Positions 13,353 through 25,454 of a stretch of 64,000 nt of DNA are shown here, piece after piece (position 1 is the stretch's first letter; each line of letters opens with the position of its first letter). A program made the translations under genes and the position numbers. Location of the stretch: positions 120,805,528 to 120,869,527 of the forward strand of contig NC_053494.1 in the NCBI RefSeq assembly GCF_905171775.1. The letters are read 5' to 3'. A model generated the notes under the pieces. It was given only the letters and a program-made list of their open reading frames with translations, was not told the DNA's origin and did not search any database. This DNA comes from Rana temporaria (Eukaryota; Chordata; Amphibia; Anura; Ranidae).

Positions 13353-14365
13353 ATGCACAATAAGGAGTCCCTGCACAGGCTGAAGTTACACCTAAAAATG
13401 CACTGTTCAGACTTACACACAGATTCCACTTAAGAACAAACCTACAGTCCCTATTGTGTTCGTAACTTGGGGACTGCCTGTAATTGTATTTTTTTGTTGC
13501 ATTTTTGAGTGTGTGCAAATCCCACACTCCCCCTCCTTCTTTTTTTTTTTTTTTTTTTTAGCATTGCCATTTTATCATGATCTGCATGATGCCCTTCTCC
13601 TTGTGGCCATTTTACTTAATAAAAGAAGTCTTGTTTCAGCTCTAAGAATTTAAACATCTCCAAGAACAGAATAGTTGTGTTAGGTGTGGTGCGTCTCGTT
13701 ATTTTTGGCTCTGATCGGTTAGGATGAGGCTGGGTAGAATTCAGAACAAGAAAAAAATTAAGCCATAGCAGATCCGGATATCACTTCAGTGATCCAAAGC
13801 AAACATTTCTTATTAGTAGGTAACTAGGGAGGCAGAGTAGCAGAGTACTACCCCCCAGATAATTACAAAGTATAAACCTCTTTCAGGGAAAAATCATAAC
13901 GTATAACAGCTGCATTGGTTATTTTTCCCATCCCAACTTTTCATACAACTTACATGAGTCATTTTTAACTAATCATAAAGTTCAGAGTTGTTTGACAAAA
14001 CACAGCTGTCCTGTATAACAACTGAAAAAAAGGTTAAGATCAGTAGCAATAATGTGAACATATTAATAACTGCAGCCTATCTGATGATTCTTTTTTCTTC
14101 TTTGTGTTAGGAGGTGGCAAGTGGTTTCTTTGGGTATCAAACCGTGGCTTATAGGCAGAGGTTGCAACTACAGTTTATCCCAAAGTGGAAGGGTCCAGGC
14201 TGCAGAACATGCTTCTTCAACCTTAGGTGGCCTTATGCCACTGCCCAGCATCCACAGGGCTGCATGTCTACTGCTTTCACCGTGCTCTATTTTAATCCAG
14301 GTATAGAATGGCCCAGAACACAGCCAAGAATATTTGTGGATGGAGTTTTACAACATGATCAGACC
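13353..14365. other. Unassigned intronic sequence
   Basis: T-runs at 13538-13558 and 13007-13034 border it. Short open frames at 14114-14371 have no recognised similarity. Confidence 0.35.
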
Positions 14366-14373
14366 CTATAAGG

Positions 14374-15279
14374 CAGGGGTCTCAAACTTAAATTACCTGA
14401 GGGCCGCAAGACAAGTTTTCATATCCCATGGGGGGCCGCATGCAAACTTTCAAACTTCAAAAACAACAGTACTGGTGTCAGCGAACACATTATTAACCCC
14501 CAGCACTGGTGTCAGCGAGCGCATTATTACCACCAGCACTGGTGTAAGGCAGGGTTTGAAAAATTTGCTTGGAATCTAGGAGCCAGCTAAAAAAGTTAGG
14601 AGCCAGAAAACGCACCCCGTCCCGACGAGCTTGCGCGCAGAAGCGAACACATACGCGAGAAGCGCCCGCATATGTAAACGGTGTTCAAACCACACATGTG
14701 AGGCATCGCCGCGATTGGTAGAGCGAGAGCAATAATTCTAGTCCTAGACCTCCTCTGTAACTTAAAACATGCAACCTGTAGATTTTTTTAAACGTCGCCT
14801 ATGAAGATTTTAAAAGGGTAAAAAAGTTTGTCGGCATTCCACAAGCGGACGCAATTTTGAAGCGTGACATGTTGGGTATGAATTTACTCGGCGTAACATT
14901 ATCTTTCATAATATTAAAAAAAATGGGGATAACTTTACTGTTGTCTTATTTTTTAATTAAAAAAAGTGTAATTTTTTCCCAAAAAAGTGCGCTTGTAAGA
15001 CCGATGCGCAAATACGGCATAACAAAGTATTGAAACGATCGCCATTTTATACTCTAGGGTGTTAGGATAAAAAATATATATAATGTTTGGGGGTTCTAAT
15101 TAGAGGGAAGAAGATGGCAGTGAAAATAGTGTAAAATTACATTAGAATTGCTGTTTAACTTGTAATGCTTAACTTGTAATACCAACGGCCACCACCAGAT
15201 GGCGCCAGCTCACATCGGGCCATTTATAACTGGTCCGCGGGCCGCAAATGGCCCGCGGGCCGGTACTTTGAGACCACTG
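14374..15279. mobile_element. hAT-type MITE, 906 bp, with internal repeat family C
   Basis: Ends CAGGGGTCTCAAACT and TTTGAGACCACTG, flanked by identical CTATAAGG octamers (14366-14373 and 15280-15287). A GGGCCGCA segment near both ends is typical of this class. The interior (about 14545-15215) is a second, probably nested repeat. It recurs inverted at 23041-23660 and is identified by shared strings such as AGGAGCCAGCTAAAAAAGTT. Confidence 0.92.
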
Positions 15280-15329
15280 CTATAAGGTCTCATATCATAA
15301 TTTAATGACTGTTACGGGTAGGTTAATAG

Positions 15330-15790
15330 TTTTGCCTCTTTTAAAGGAGTTATAAAGTCAGAATTGCATTCTATCCATTAAGATGAAAGCCTTGTGTGTG
15401 CAGCAGACCCCCTAATACTTACCTGAGCCTCATCTCTGTCCAGCGATGTCCACGTGTCTTGGCCATCCGGGACTCTCCCTCCTGATTGGCTGAGACACAG
15501 CAGTGGCGTCATTGGCTCACACAGCTGTCAATCAAATTCAGCTAACTAATCAGGAAAGAGAGGAGGCGGGCCGGGCCGAAGCTCCATGTCTGAATGGACA
15601 CAGGGAGCTATGACTTGGTTCGGGTACCCCATAGCAAGTTGCTTGCTATGGGGGAACTCGACAGGAGGGAGGGGCCAGAAGCACAAAATTGTGACCCGAG
15701 AAGAGGAGAATCCGGGCTGCTCTGTGAAAATCCACTGCACAAAGCAGGTAAGTATAACATGTTTGTTTTTTATTTTTAATGAAAAAAAAA
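15330..15790. repeat. Interspersed repeat family B, copy 1
   Basis: Shares ordered blocks with 55495-55980 in the same orientation: AAAGGAGTT-TAAAG, TCTGTCCAGCGATGTCCACG, CCTCCTGATTGGCTGAGACA, GCAAG-TGCTTGCT and CACTGCACA. About 450 bp; no coding frame; superfamily unknown. Confidence 0.75.
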
Positions 15791-16656
15791 CAAGACTTTT
15801 CATTCACTAAACTGCTTATAAAATGCATTAGTTCTCAGACTTTATATTTAGTGCCACTGCTTTTATCACTGTGTTTTTGTCCATCTTCAGGGCCAGTTCA
15901 CACCATAAATCGCACAGGAGCGCGTTGTGTGTTCCTTATAAAGGCACAGGGACTGAAACAGAAGTACCATGCGATCCAGTGTGATGGTGTCATGAGGTTG
16001 GCATTGATGCTGCAGATCACAACTGCAGTGTGTTTTGAATGCGGTGTGAAAAATGCACACAGAACTCAGGTTTCCCACATCACATTCTGATGTGAAATGG
16101 CCTTCAAATAAATTGCTCCTCTAGCACAGTCATTCTTATTGGACCCCTGCCTTCCCCCACCACTTCTTACAAGTTTCATATTTTACCTATTCCAACTCTG
16201 AGATCTATACTGTGTGTCCCACTTAGCGCTACCGTTGCAGTAAGTGATCTCTCCTTAGCAATGATGGAGATTGGTCTGGAGAAGCAGTGTAAGCAGCTGT
16301 AAGAATTTTAAAACGGAGACTGTGTGAAAGCACAGTGAAGATCTCCGTGAAGCAGGGTTATGTATGAGATATGGAATGGGAGCTTGTAAAGGAAACCAGG
16401 GTCTTCCAAGAAACAGGTCTATCATAGGAATACAAATAAGCACATGTAAAAAAAAAAAAATGTTTTATATCTCTTTGAAGTAAGCAGCTGCACAGAAATT
16501 ACAAAAAATACACCTCCAGTCCTGCAGAAGATATGTTAAAATACACAAGAAGTATTAAAATGACATGAAAAACGTGAACAAATATGTTGGTACCTTTTAC
16601 AGTTCATTGGAACATCGCTTTTTATTCCTGAAAAGTGTCGCTATAAGAAAGCAATC
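15791..16656. other. Unassigned intronic sequence
   Basis: Includes a partial GGCCAGTTCACACC segment at about 15890 reminiscent of Harbinger-like MITE ends; otherwise nothing recognised. Confidence 0.3.
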
Positions 16657-16664
16657 GTCTAATG

Positions 16665-16994
16665 CAGGGGTCTCCAAACTTTCTAAACAAAGGGCCAGTT
16701 TACAGTGCTTCAGACTCTAGGGGGGGCCGAACTAGGGCCATTGGGAGTAGAAAATGTCCAGGTGTCCAGTGGGAGTAAATAATACCATATCTTTGGTGAC
16801 AGTGGGAGGACTAGTGCCCCATCGTTGGTGTCAATGGAAAGAATTGATGGTGTCAGTCGGAGCAATAGTGCCCCATTGGTGTCAGCAACAAGAATTATGC
16901 CCCATTGGAGTTGGATGGAATAGTGCCCCAAGGGCCACATTAAGGCTGGCAAAGGGCCACATCCGGCCACAGGATTGCAGTTAGGAGACCCCTG
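16665..16994. mobile_element. hAT MITE, 330 bp
   Basis: Ends CAGGGGTCTCCAAACT and AGTTAGGAGACCCCTG, flanked by identical GTCTAATG octamers (16657-16664 and 16995-17002). The interior carries several degenerate repeats of GTGCCCCATTGGTGTCAG. Confidence 0.95.
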
Positions 16995-17002
16995 GTCTAA
17001 TG

Positions 17003-17499
17003 AATGCCTGTATGCCTTTTGTATGTCGTGCAATATTTCAATGAAAGTCTTAAATGGGGTAATTGCTAGTTCGACAAAGATATTCTAAAAAGGTTTAAAT
17101 GGATTTGATGGTCTCTATATAAAATGTTATGAATATTTAAATGACAGTGATATTTTAAACTGGTTTCTGTAAATAGTATACCACATGTCTTCAATCTTGT
17201 AATCGGTCAGTCAGACTATTTAATTGGAGAAAAGTAGTCACTCATCATTCCCACCACAATGAACGAGGACCATAAAAAGCAAAGGGACAGAGTTGTCTGA
17301 GGAGGTCATAAAGACATGGGTCAAGTCCTGGGGGAAAAAGTGTGGGAACTCCCACCCAAGATCCACTCCCCCACCACCGTATAGGTTAAGGAGCCTTAAT
17401 CTAGGCTTATCTGTAGGTGCAAGTTGTCTGGTTGGGCTTACAACCACTTTAATAGAAAAACACAAAAAAGTCAGACTGCAATGTAAAAAAATTACTTTT
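17003..17499. other. Unassigned intronic sequence
   Basis: No gene or repeat recognised. Confidence 0.3.
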
Positions 17500-18055
17500 G
17501 ACAAGCCATAATGCTTCGGGGAGAATGGCCTTTTGAACAGATAAAACACACCTATTGCTTTTTGGCAAGTTACATCTGCTCTGTGTTGACAGATAATAAA
17601 ATTAAACATTCTAAAAAAAAGAGCACCATACTTTCTGTGAAATATGGAGGAGGCTTGGTTATGTTTTGTGGTTGCTTTGCTGCGACTGGTATAGGGTGCC
17701 TAAAATCTGTGCAGGCCACAATGAACTCTCAAGATTATCAAGGAATTCTGAAGAAAAATATACTGCCCAGTGTCAGAAAGCCCTATCTCAGGCCAGGGGT
17801 TCTCCTATAGTATAACGACTCGCAGCATACAACTAAAAGCACCCAGGAATAGCTAAGAACAAAACATTGGTCTTATAGGAATGCTAATCTGAATGCTATC
17901 AAATCTCTATGGAAAGAGCTGAAACATGCTGTCTGGAGAAAGCACCCTCCAAACCTGAGACAGCTGGAGCAATTTTCTAAAGATGAGTGGGCCAAACTAC
18001 CTGTCGACAGAAGTGCGATTGAGAGCTACAGATCAGATATTGCTTGTTTGTGGTG
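17500..18055 (+). pseudogene. Tc1 transposase C-terminal fragment (DDE region)
   Basis: The open part reads VKYGGGLVMFCGCFAATGIG, the glycine-rich box of Tc1 transposases, then LKSVQATMNSQDYQGILKKN. Later frames keep TQEWLRTKHW-like and NAIKSLWKELKHAVW-like sequence, equivalent to NPIEHLWKELK with the catalytic Glu codon changed. Frameshifts lie near 17810-17880. It is probably the second half of the element whose HTH half lies at 13041-13352; about 50 codons between them are missing. Confidence 0.75.
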
Positions 18056-18358
18056 ATGGTCTCTAAAGATTGTGCAAAAACGTGCATCTGCGTGTAAGAA
18101 GACCCCTTCATGTCAATTGGGCACAGTGGCTGCACTGACCCAGCCATTGCTTACAATTCCAGGTCCCAATTGACATAAATGGGGCTGCCTGCACAGGGAT
18201 GTACAGAAAACCTATGCATCCCTGTGTAAGCAAACACAGCCTTTGCATGGGGTAATACTTTGCCCTTGTGATTAAGACCTAAAACACATTTGTCCACAGC
18301 TATACAAATTAAAGAGGCAGGTATTTTTACATGCAGGAATATAACTGGGCCCCTAGAG

Positions 18359-19432
18359 TAGGGTTGCCACCTGTCCAGGGATTTACCTGGACAGTTCAGG
18401 TTTTGAATCATTTTGTCCAGTTTTCAGTCCGTCTGAAAACCGGAAACATTATTCAGACCAGGCTGTGGCTCTCTAAGAAGGAGAGAAAATTAGGTGTTCT
18501 GCTCCCTCCAGCCTGCAGAAGGTGATAGAGAGCCGGCACAGCTCAGTGTCAGCGTGGTACTGCAGGGAAGTGAAGACTGGAGAGAGGAAGGAGCAGCTGC
18601 GTTGTTTTTAGTTTCTGATCTGTGAGTACAGGGGGAAGGGGGGAACTTTTAATGCATGGAGGGACACCTGGGGTTACCTAATGCAACAGGGGACTGTGAT
18701 GGGGCACCTGATGTAAGGGGGGACTCTAATGGAGACACCAGCTGTAAGGGGAACTCTGATTGGGCACCTGAAGTAAGGGGTGCGCTGATGGGGCACCTGA
18801 GCAGCTGTGTTGTTTTTAGTTTCTGATCTGTGAGTACAGGGGGATGGGGCAATTTTAATGCCACCTTGGGGGTACCTAGTGTAACAGGGGACTGTGATGG
18901 GGCATCTGATATAGAGGGGGCTGTGATGAGGGCACCTGATGTAACAGGGCACAGTGATGGGGGCACCTAATGTTTTTAGTTTCTGATCTGTGAGTACAGG
19001 GGGAAGGGGAAAACTTTTAATGCATGGAGGGACACCTGGGGTTACCTAATGTAACAGGGGACTGTGATGGGACACCTGATGTAAGGGGGGACTCTAATGA
19101 AAACACCAGCTGTAGGGGGGACTCTGATGGGGCACCTGATGCAAGGGGTGCGCTGAAGGGGGACCTGAGCAGCTGTGTTGCTTCTAGTTTTTGATCTGTC
19201 GGAGGGGGGGGGGCAATTTTAATGCATGAACACCTGGGGGTACCTAATGTAACAGGGGACTGTGAAGGGGGGACTCTCATACAGGGCATAAGCTGTATGG
19301 TTGACTCTGATCGGCAACACGTAAGTTTGCCACAGTTTTTTTGTTTTTCATTTGTTTTGCACAGGCCAAAAAAACAATAGTTGCATGCCACTAAAGTAAT
19401 GGGTTTGGCTTTAAGAAAAGGTGGCAACCCTG
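18359..19432. mobile_element. Non-autonomous element with AGGGTTGCCACCT ends and internal satellite
   Basis: AGGGTTGCCACCT at 18359 is mirrored by AGGTGGCAACCCT at about 19420-19432. The interior has about four diverged copies of a 170-210 bp unit. Each contains TTTTTAGTTTCTGATCTGTG (near 18606, 18817, 18975 and, diverged, 19176) followed by short GGGCACCTGATGTAAGGGG words. No exact target duplication was found. Proline/serine-rich open frames on the minus strand are repeat artefacts. Confidence 0.7.
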
Positions 19433-20426
19433 TCTTGGAGTTACCCACTTACTGCCAGTAACAATTGCGGACTTGTTTTTCAAGATGCAGATATAGAAGT
19501 TGTCGTCCTTCTTCTCTTACTGTTTAGGGAGTCTCTGACCCAGAACAAGTAATGCAGGAAGAAAAACGGACACCTGATATTTGTTACAGGTTAGCAAATT
19601 GCTAAAAAGTAAAGCAAGGATTTTGGGTAACTTGTGTCCTTAAAAACAAGTCCATAGTGCTGACTGCTTTAAGTAACGGTGGTGGAGTGGGATGGTAATG
19701 TGTATAGCTATGTCCATACATATTAATTACCTGTAAAAATAAGTGAAATGTATTGTGTGGGTAGTACTGGAACAAAGGAACATTAGAGCAGTGATATCAA
19801 ATCTGTGGAAAGTTTTGTAATCAAGATTTATTCTTTCTGCCTTTTAGTGTGGGTGTAAATATTACCAGCGCTTACAGGAAGGGTAGAAACTGCGATGAAG
19901 TCACATTAATTTACAGCTGTTTTGTTCGGCATACTTGTTTATCCAACTTTTTGCCTGAAGGGTTTAATGAGAAAACATTGAGATTTGTGTTGTTGTGCTT
20001 GTAAAGTGCTTGAACTTCAGGTGCATCAAACAACTTCTACTTAGTCCATATCTATTTTCATTAAGCAAATTGCTACTGTCATTTTAAACTGCGCTATATG
20101 TAATTACCTGTTATTCATTCTCTGCCCACACGCTGAAGTTTGAAAGTGTGACAGTTTGAATTACTGTAATGATGAGAAAGGGCATAGGAAAGGTAAAGTA
20201 AACTGGTGAGAGAAGTACAGCTGACCTCTTTCTGAATAAACTAGTTGATTGGGTTTCTTTGGCTTCAGTTAGTCAGTGACCCAGAACAAATATACCGCAA
20301 GTAAAGTCAAAATGCCTGAACTGCATACTTGTTACAAGTTACTCATATAGTGCTGAAAACAGAGGGCTAATCAGAAAACCAGGGAATTAGCATTTTTAAA
20401 TGTTTATATTTGCTGCTCAGACAGTT
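19433..20426. other. Unassigned intronic sequence
   Basis: No repeat or gene recognised over about 1 kb. Confidence 0.35.
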
Positions 20427-20429
20427 TTA

Positions 20430-20820
20430 GGCCGGGTTCACACTGGTACGACAAATGCTCCGACATTGGGAGCTCATGTCGCATGACATGTGAAAATCAA
20501 TGGTTCGCTATGAGAGCCGTCTTAACTGGTCCGACACAAGACGGTCCGACTTTGAAAATGCTCCCTGTTCTACTTTGGTCCGACTTTGATCCTACGTCAG
20601 CCCATTGAATATCATTGAAGTCGGGTCAAAGTAGGATCCTTGTCCTTACCATCCGACTTTTGACATCCGACATGTGATTACAGCAGCAGTAACATGAATT
20701 TATCTCACACTGGGATTTTTTTGATTGCTCAAAGGACAAGTGAGACTTTCACAAAGTTGGATCAAAGTAGTATCCTGTTCATGAAAGTCAGATGAATGTC
20801 GGACCAATGTAGGACTGATC
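20430..20820. mobile_element. Harbinger-like MITE, right end unclear
   Basis: TTA followed by GGCCGGGTTCACACTGG is the left end expected for a PIF/Harbinger-type MITE. The body repeats GTCCGACTTTGA / TCAAAGTCGGAC-like inverted words. The right terminus is degenerate. Confidence 0.5.
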
Positions 20821-21990
20821 AATAATAAATGGGATTGACACCTTTTACTGGTTCCCAAGACAGGAGATGAATACAGTATAAGCATGGCCCTGTCATCATA
20901 GACAAAATACAACATATACAGTAAAACATATACATCCATCTTTTCAATGGTTCCCCTGGTATAAATATGAAATCCAACATTTCTACCACAATAACCCCTC
21001 CTTTATCCAGCATGCCTCAGTTTTTTGTTAGTTTTCTAGGAGGGGACTCTGCTAAAAAAAATGTTTTGCTAGTCTTCTGTTCTTTATGGATCTTCTCTTC
21101 TGTGACTTCAGGTAAGGTTGCTCACTACACCACTATTTGTCTGGACTCTATATAGTAGGATTCTGCAACTGCATGGGAGGCCGTCCCTGAACCCCACTGC
21201 ACTGGACATGCAGGGCATTGCATCGTGGATCTTTCCATATCGGAGTGTAGTGTACATTAGCTCTTTCTAATCTCTACAGACTCACTTTGTGAGTAAGGTC
21301 ATTTTGACCAAATCCCAGGGAGCTTGCGCACAGTTTATACTGCTAAAAACCTTCCAAATTACTATCCACTGTCTGCTTTACTGCGGTATATGTTCCCAAT
21401 CTGACTATGACAGCCAAGCATGCTGATCCCATAGTATACCCCTCTGGGCTGTAGCTGTCACTGTGTCTTTCTTTCTGATGTCATTTAATTGATCCATATT
21501 CGTTTCATAGTACACATTGCATTTACTATGAAAATAAGCTTTTGTGTGAAAGGAATAGGGAGACATTGAATAGCTAAATAACGCATCTGTTTTATGATCT
21601 AATTTGTTCTTTCGCATTCTATAACTGTGATCTGTATTGTTTACATCCAGGTCTGACTAAATGGCAGACTGTCCGGACCATGACCACTACTGAGCAGCTG
21701 GGTGTGCTATGTGTTATTACCCTGGGGTGTGCGCTCCCAAGTCTCCCGCATGGCCGCCACTGTCATCTTCACAGCAGGGCAGGTGGCAGGGTGTGCTGCA
21801 GATTAGTATGAGTCTTTTCAAATTAACAGGCGGGTAGTCGTAGTAAGTTGGGCAGCTCTGGTGCACCTCCCGCTCCCAGCATTGCTGCAAAGATGGTGGC
21901 GGCTGGGCAGGAGACTTGGGAGGGCACACCCCAGGCTGATAAGTGCCTCTGTCTTGCTGAAGGTAGGAATGCGCTGGGAAGGCTTGCAAT
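20821..21990. other. Unassigned intronic sequence
   Basis: No supported gene. From about 21640 the sequence becomes GC-richer and may belong to the element that carries the 22004 minisatellite. Confidence 0.3.
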
Positions 21991-22003
21991 GCTTGAAATT
22001 GAA

Positions 22004-22185
22004 AGGGGCACTGTGTTGGTAAGGGGCACTGTGTTGGTAAGGGGCACTGTGATGGTAAGGGGCACTGTGATGGTAAGGGGCACTGTGATGGTAAGGGGCA
22101 CTGTGATGGTAAGGGGCACTGTGATTGTAAGGGGCACTGTGGTATAAAGGGTCACTCTGATGTAAAGGGGCACTGTGATGTGACA
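22004..22185. repeat. 18-bp minisatellite, about 10 copies
   Basis: Unit GGGGCACTGTGATGGTAA repeated in register every 18 bp. The first two units have GTTGG and the last three are diverged. A His/Tyr-rich minus-strand open frame across it (21818-22540) is an artefact of the 18-bp period being a multiple of three. Confidence 0.95.
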
Positions 22186-22430
22186 GGCACTGCAACTTAA
22201 AGGGGCACACCAATGTAAAGTGAGCTGTGATGTGGAGGGGCACTGAGGGCACTGTGGGACCGCTTTTAAAGGGGAGGGACTGTGATGTCATGGGGGGTTG
22301 TGATGTGAGGGGGGAAGCTGAGGAAACTGATGTATAGAGGGGGCTATGATGTGAAGGGCAGGCTAAAAACACTGATGTACCGGGGGGGGGGGCGGGAAGA
22401 GGTTGGGCTGTAATGTGTTTATAGTGTAAG

Positions 22431-22590
22431 CATGAGAAACGTGATAATATGAATTCCATGAGAAACAAAATCGCATGAGAACATAAATCGCATGAGAACA
22501 TTAATACAAAACATGAATACCATGAGAAACGTGATTGCATGAGAACATGAATACCATGAGAAAAGTAATCACATGAGAAACGTGAATTGA
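22431..22590. repeat. CATGAGAA-type minisatellite
   Basis: About seven to eight imperfect copies of CATGAGAAACGTGAATA-like units, spaced roughly 15-25 bp. Confidence 0.8.
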
Positions 22591-22769
22591 CATAGCATAC
22601 AGTCTCTGACTGAATACATACACTGAGCTCACAAACTAAATACTGATCACATACACACTCCAGCCAGAATCCTTAGACAGGGGGAGATAGAATGAGAAAG
22701 CTGATTGACAAGGGCGAGTTTGATAAGTCCGATTACTGCCAATACCTAATATACTTGCTATACTAGGGG

Positions 22770-23035
22770 GGGAGCAGGCCCCCGGCCCCCCGACCAGCCC
22801 CGAGAGCAAGCCTCAACAAAATCCAGGCGCCCGGGGAAGCTTAGACCTGCAGAAGGCCGCAAAGCCACGGCCTCAATAACCGGCCGGCGCGGGCCCGTCG
22901 CGATCACGCGGAGGGGGAGGTGGGGGCGCACAGACACACAGGATCCATGCGCCCCCACCTATCCCGCAGAGCCTGCCAGTAATTGAGGCCGCGGCTTTGC
23001 GGCCTTCTGCAGGCCTAAGCTTCCTTCTGTGATCT
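22770..23035. repeat. GC-rich fold-back segment
   Basis: AAGCTTAGACCTGCAGAAGG (from about 22838) and the following CGCAAAGCCACGGCCTCAAT are mirrored at 22982-23022 by ATTGAGGCCGCGGCTTTGCG and its continuation to AAGCTT. CpG-rich, with no gene. Confidence 0.7.
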
Positions 23036-23040
23036 GGCGC

Positions 23041-23660
23041 CATCTTGTGGTGGCCATTTGGCATTACAAGTAAAACAGCAGTTCTAATGTGTTTTTCACT
23101 GTTTTCACTGCCATCTCCTTCCCCCTAATTAGAACCCCCAAACATTTTATATATTTTTTATTCTAACACCCTAGAGAATAAAATGGCGGTCGTTGCAATA
23201 CTTTGTCACACCGTATTTGCGCAGCGGTCTTGCAAGCGCACTTTTTTTGGGGAAAAAATACACTTTTTTTAATAAAAAAATAAGACAACAGTAAAGTTGG
23301 CCCAATTATTTTTTTTATATTGTGAAAGATAATGTTACGCTGAGTAAATTGATACCCAACATGTCACGCTTTAAAATTGCGTCCGCTCGTGGAAAAGCGA
23401 CAAACTTTTACCTTTTAAAATCTCCATAGGCGACATTTAAAAAATTCTACAAGTTGCATGTTTTGAGTTACAGAGGAGGTCTAGGGCTAGAATTATTGCT
23501 CTCACTCTACCAATCGCGGCAATGCCTCACATGTGTGGTTTGAATACCGTTTACATATGCGGGCACTACTCACGTATGCGTTCGCTTCTGCGTGCGTTTT
23601 CTGGCTCCTAACTTTTTTAGCTGGCTCCTAGATTCCAAGCAGATTTTTCAAACCCTGCCC
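23041..23660. repeat. Repeat family C, inverted copy of 14545-15215
   Basis: Shares, on the opposite strand, the GGCTCCTAACTTTTTTAGCT string, the CAAACATT...TATATATTTTTTA block and the GGCGCCATCTTGTGG block with the interior of the hAT element at 14374-15279. It ends in TTCAAACCCTGCC, the inverse of GGCAGGGTTTGAA at about 14550, so CAGGGTTTGAA may be the element terminus. Confidence 0.75.
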
Positions 23661-24754
23661 GAGAGTGACACACACTCTGCCACCACCTCCCCACCATGCA
23701 GGAACAACCCCCAGAGCTGCTTAATAAATTACTTTAAAAACATGTGTAGTGTGTTTTTTTTATTTTTTTGACATTTTGTTTTTAGGTAAATGGGTAGGTG
23801 TACAATGTACCCCATACTCATTCACATAGGGTGGGGGGCCTTATTATAGGGGGCTCCCAGATTCCGATAACCCCCCCCGCCCGCAGACCCTCATCAAAGG
23901 GAAGAATCCCTTGTGCGACTTCTATTCAAATCAATTGGCTCCCATAGGAAACCATTGATTTTGAATAGAGGCAGAGAAATGCGGCTAAAAGCTAGCGCCG
24001 CTAAACATGCATTGACGGCAATGTAAAACGCTTATGAAATCATGTTTTTAAAGCAGCATTTTCCTGCCAGCAATCCGACATTCAGAACGACTTTTTTGAA
24101 ACGTCCTGTGTGCATGGAGCCTTATGATTTATTAATGAATGCATTTATATTTGTCTTTTTATACATGCATGAAGTTCAATTTATTTCAACGCTAATGGTC
24201 AGTGAATATATCTCACAATATCCACACACTTAAAATAAAATTACTAAATCACTATTTTAAATTCAAAGGCTTGACAGCATAAATGGGGATCAACCATGCA
24301 TGAGCTTATCTGATGCAGCTGTATTGGTAAAGTATCCTATAGTGATTCAAGAACGTTTCCATCCAGAGTCATGGTAACGTGTACTTGATGTTATTAATTA
24401 CAGATTCATCTTATGGGGGTCATCATTTTTTTTGCCAAGTGAACATTAATTATATCCTGTAAGGAAATTAAGCAGTTGTCCAAAAAGTACATGTACTATT
24501 ATTTTCATCAATATCAGTTTAGCAAAATCGTTAGTCTGTATATTGCATATGGAAATCTGCCACAGTACTCCTCTCAGGCAAATGAGGTCTCCTAATAATA
24601 AATGGCATCAGCATATATACCATTATCAACTCAAATAAGATACGGCTCACATTTGCATTTTTATGTTTGTTGCATGATGAAATACTAGAATCTGCCAACT
24701 GTGCATAATAGTATCCTAAAAGGACATAAAGCAGGTATTCAAAGGACCAGTAAC
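23661..24754. other. Intronic sequence with one probable frog-type repeat
   Basis: The stretch 23690-24100 (GTGGGGGGCCTTATTATAGG and CCATTGATTTTGAATAGAGG) looks like a dispersed repeat I recall from frogs, without defined ends. The rest is AT-rich and unrecognised. Confidence 0.3.
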
Positions 24755-24762
24755 GTATAGAG

Positions 24763-24915
24763 CAGGGATATGCAATTAGCAGACCTCCAGCTGTTGCAGA
24801 ACTACAAATCCCATGAGGCATAGCAAGACTCTGACAGCCACAAGCATGACTCGCAGAGGCATGATGGGACTTGTAGTTTTGCAACAGCTGGAGGTCCGCT
24901 AATTGCATATCCCTG
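24763..24915. mobile_element. hAT MITE, 153 bp
   Basis: Ends CAGGGATATGCAATTAGC and GCTAATTGCATATCCCTG, flanked by identical GTATAGAG octamers (24755-24762 and 24916-24923). The arms are about 60 bp, so nearly the whole element is a hairpin. Confidence 0.97.
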
Positions 24916-24923
24916 GTATAGAG

Positions 24924-25454
24924 CTTCTTCCTTGAGTTAGTTCCCTCTCTTCTCATTGGAACTGTGCTCATCTTCGTATTGTAGTACCATTTCTTAAAAT
25001 GTTGCGGACAACATTCTAAACACATTTTGCTTGAACATGCATATTATATAAGGCAGGTGTATGCCTGGAGAGTAGTTGGAATCTGGAATTTCCCATTAAG
25101 TAGGAATTGAACTCTGGAAGCAGTAAGGGGGGAAATGAATAGTCATCAGTATTTCCTTGGTTCTTCCTGCAGCTGATCGTTCTTTGTTACTGACTTACAG
25201 TGCATTGCTCTTCATGGTGTGTCTGTGTAGAGGCAGCCATCTTGGTACACGCAGGGTTTAGCTTCCTCATGTCAAAGTCTCCAGCAAGGAGAACAGTAAG
25301 CAGCACGGTATTGATGCCACCAAATCTCACTCCAAATCTTTTCAGACTTGCAGTCAGAGGCAACAACACCTTGGATCTCACACTGCAGATATACAACTAT
25401 GAGAGTGTAGACCATGGTCACCCTCACCAATCCGGGAACTGATGTGCTACTTTT
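24924..25454. other. Unassigned intronic sequence
   Basis: No gene or element recognised. Confidence 0.3.

Noticed and set aside
18649..19448. Ser/Pro-rich minus-strand frames resembling a mucin
   Set aside because: They lie in the internal satellite of the 18359-19432 element and the frame shifts between units.
21818..22540. 240-aa His/Tyr-rich minus-strand frame
   Set aside because: Generated by the 18-bp minisatellite, whose period is a multiple of three.
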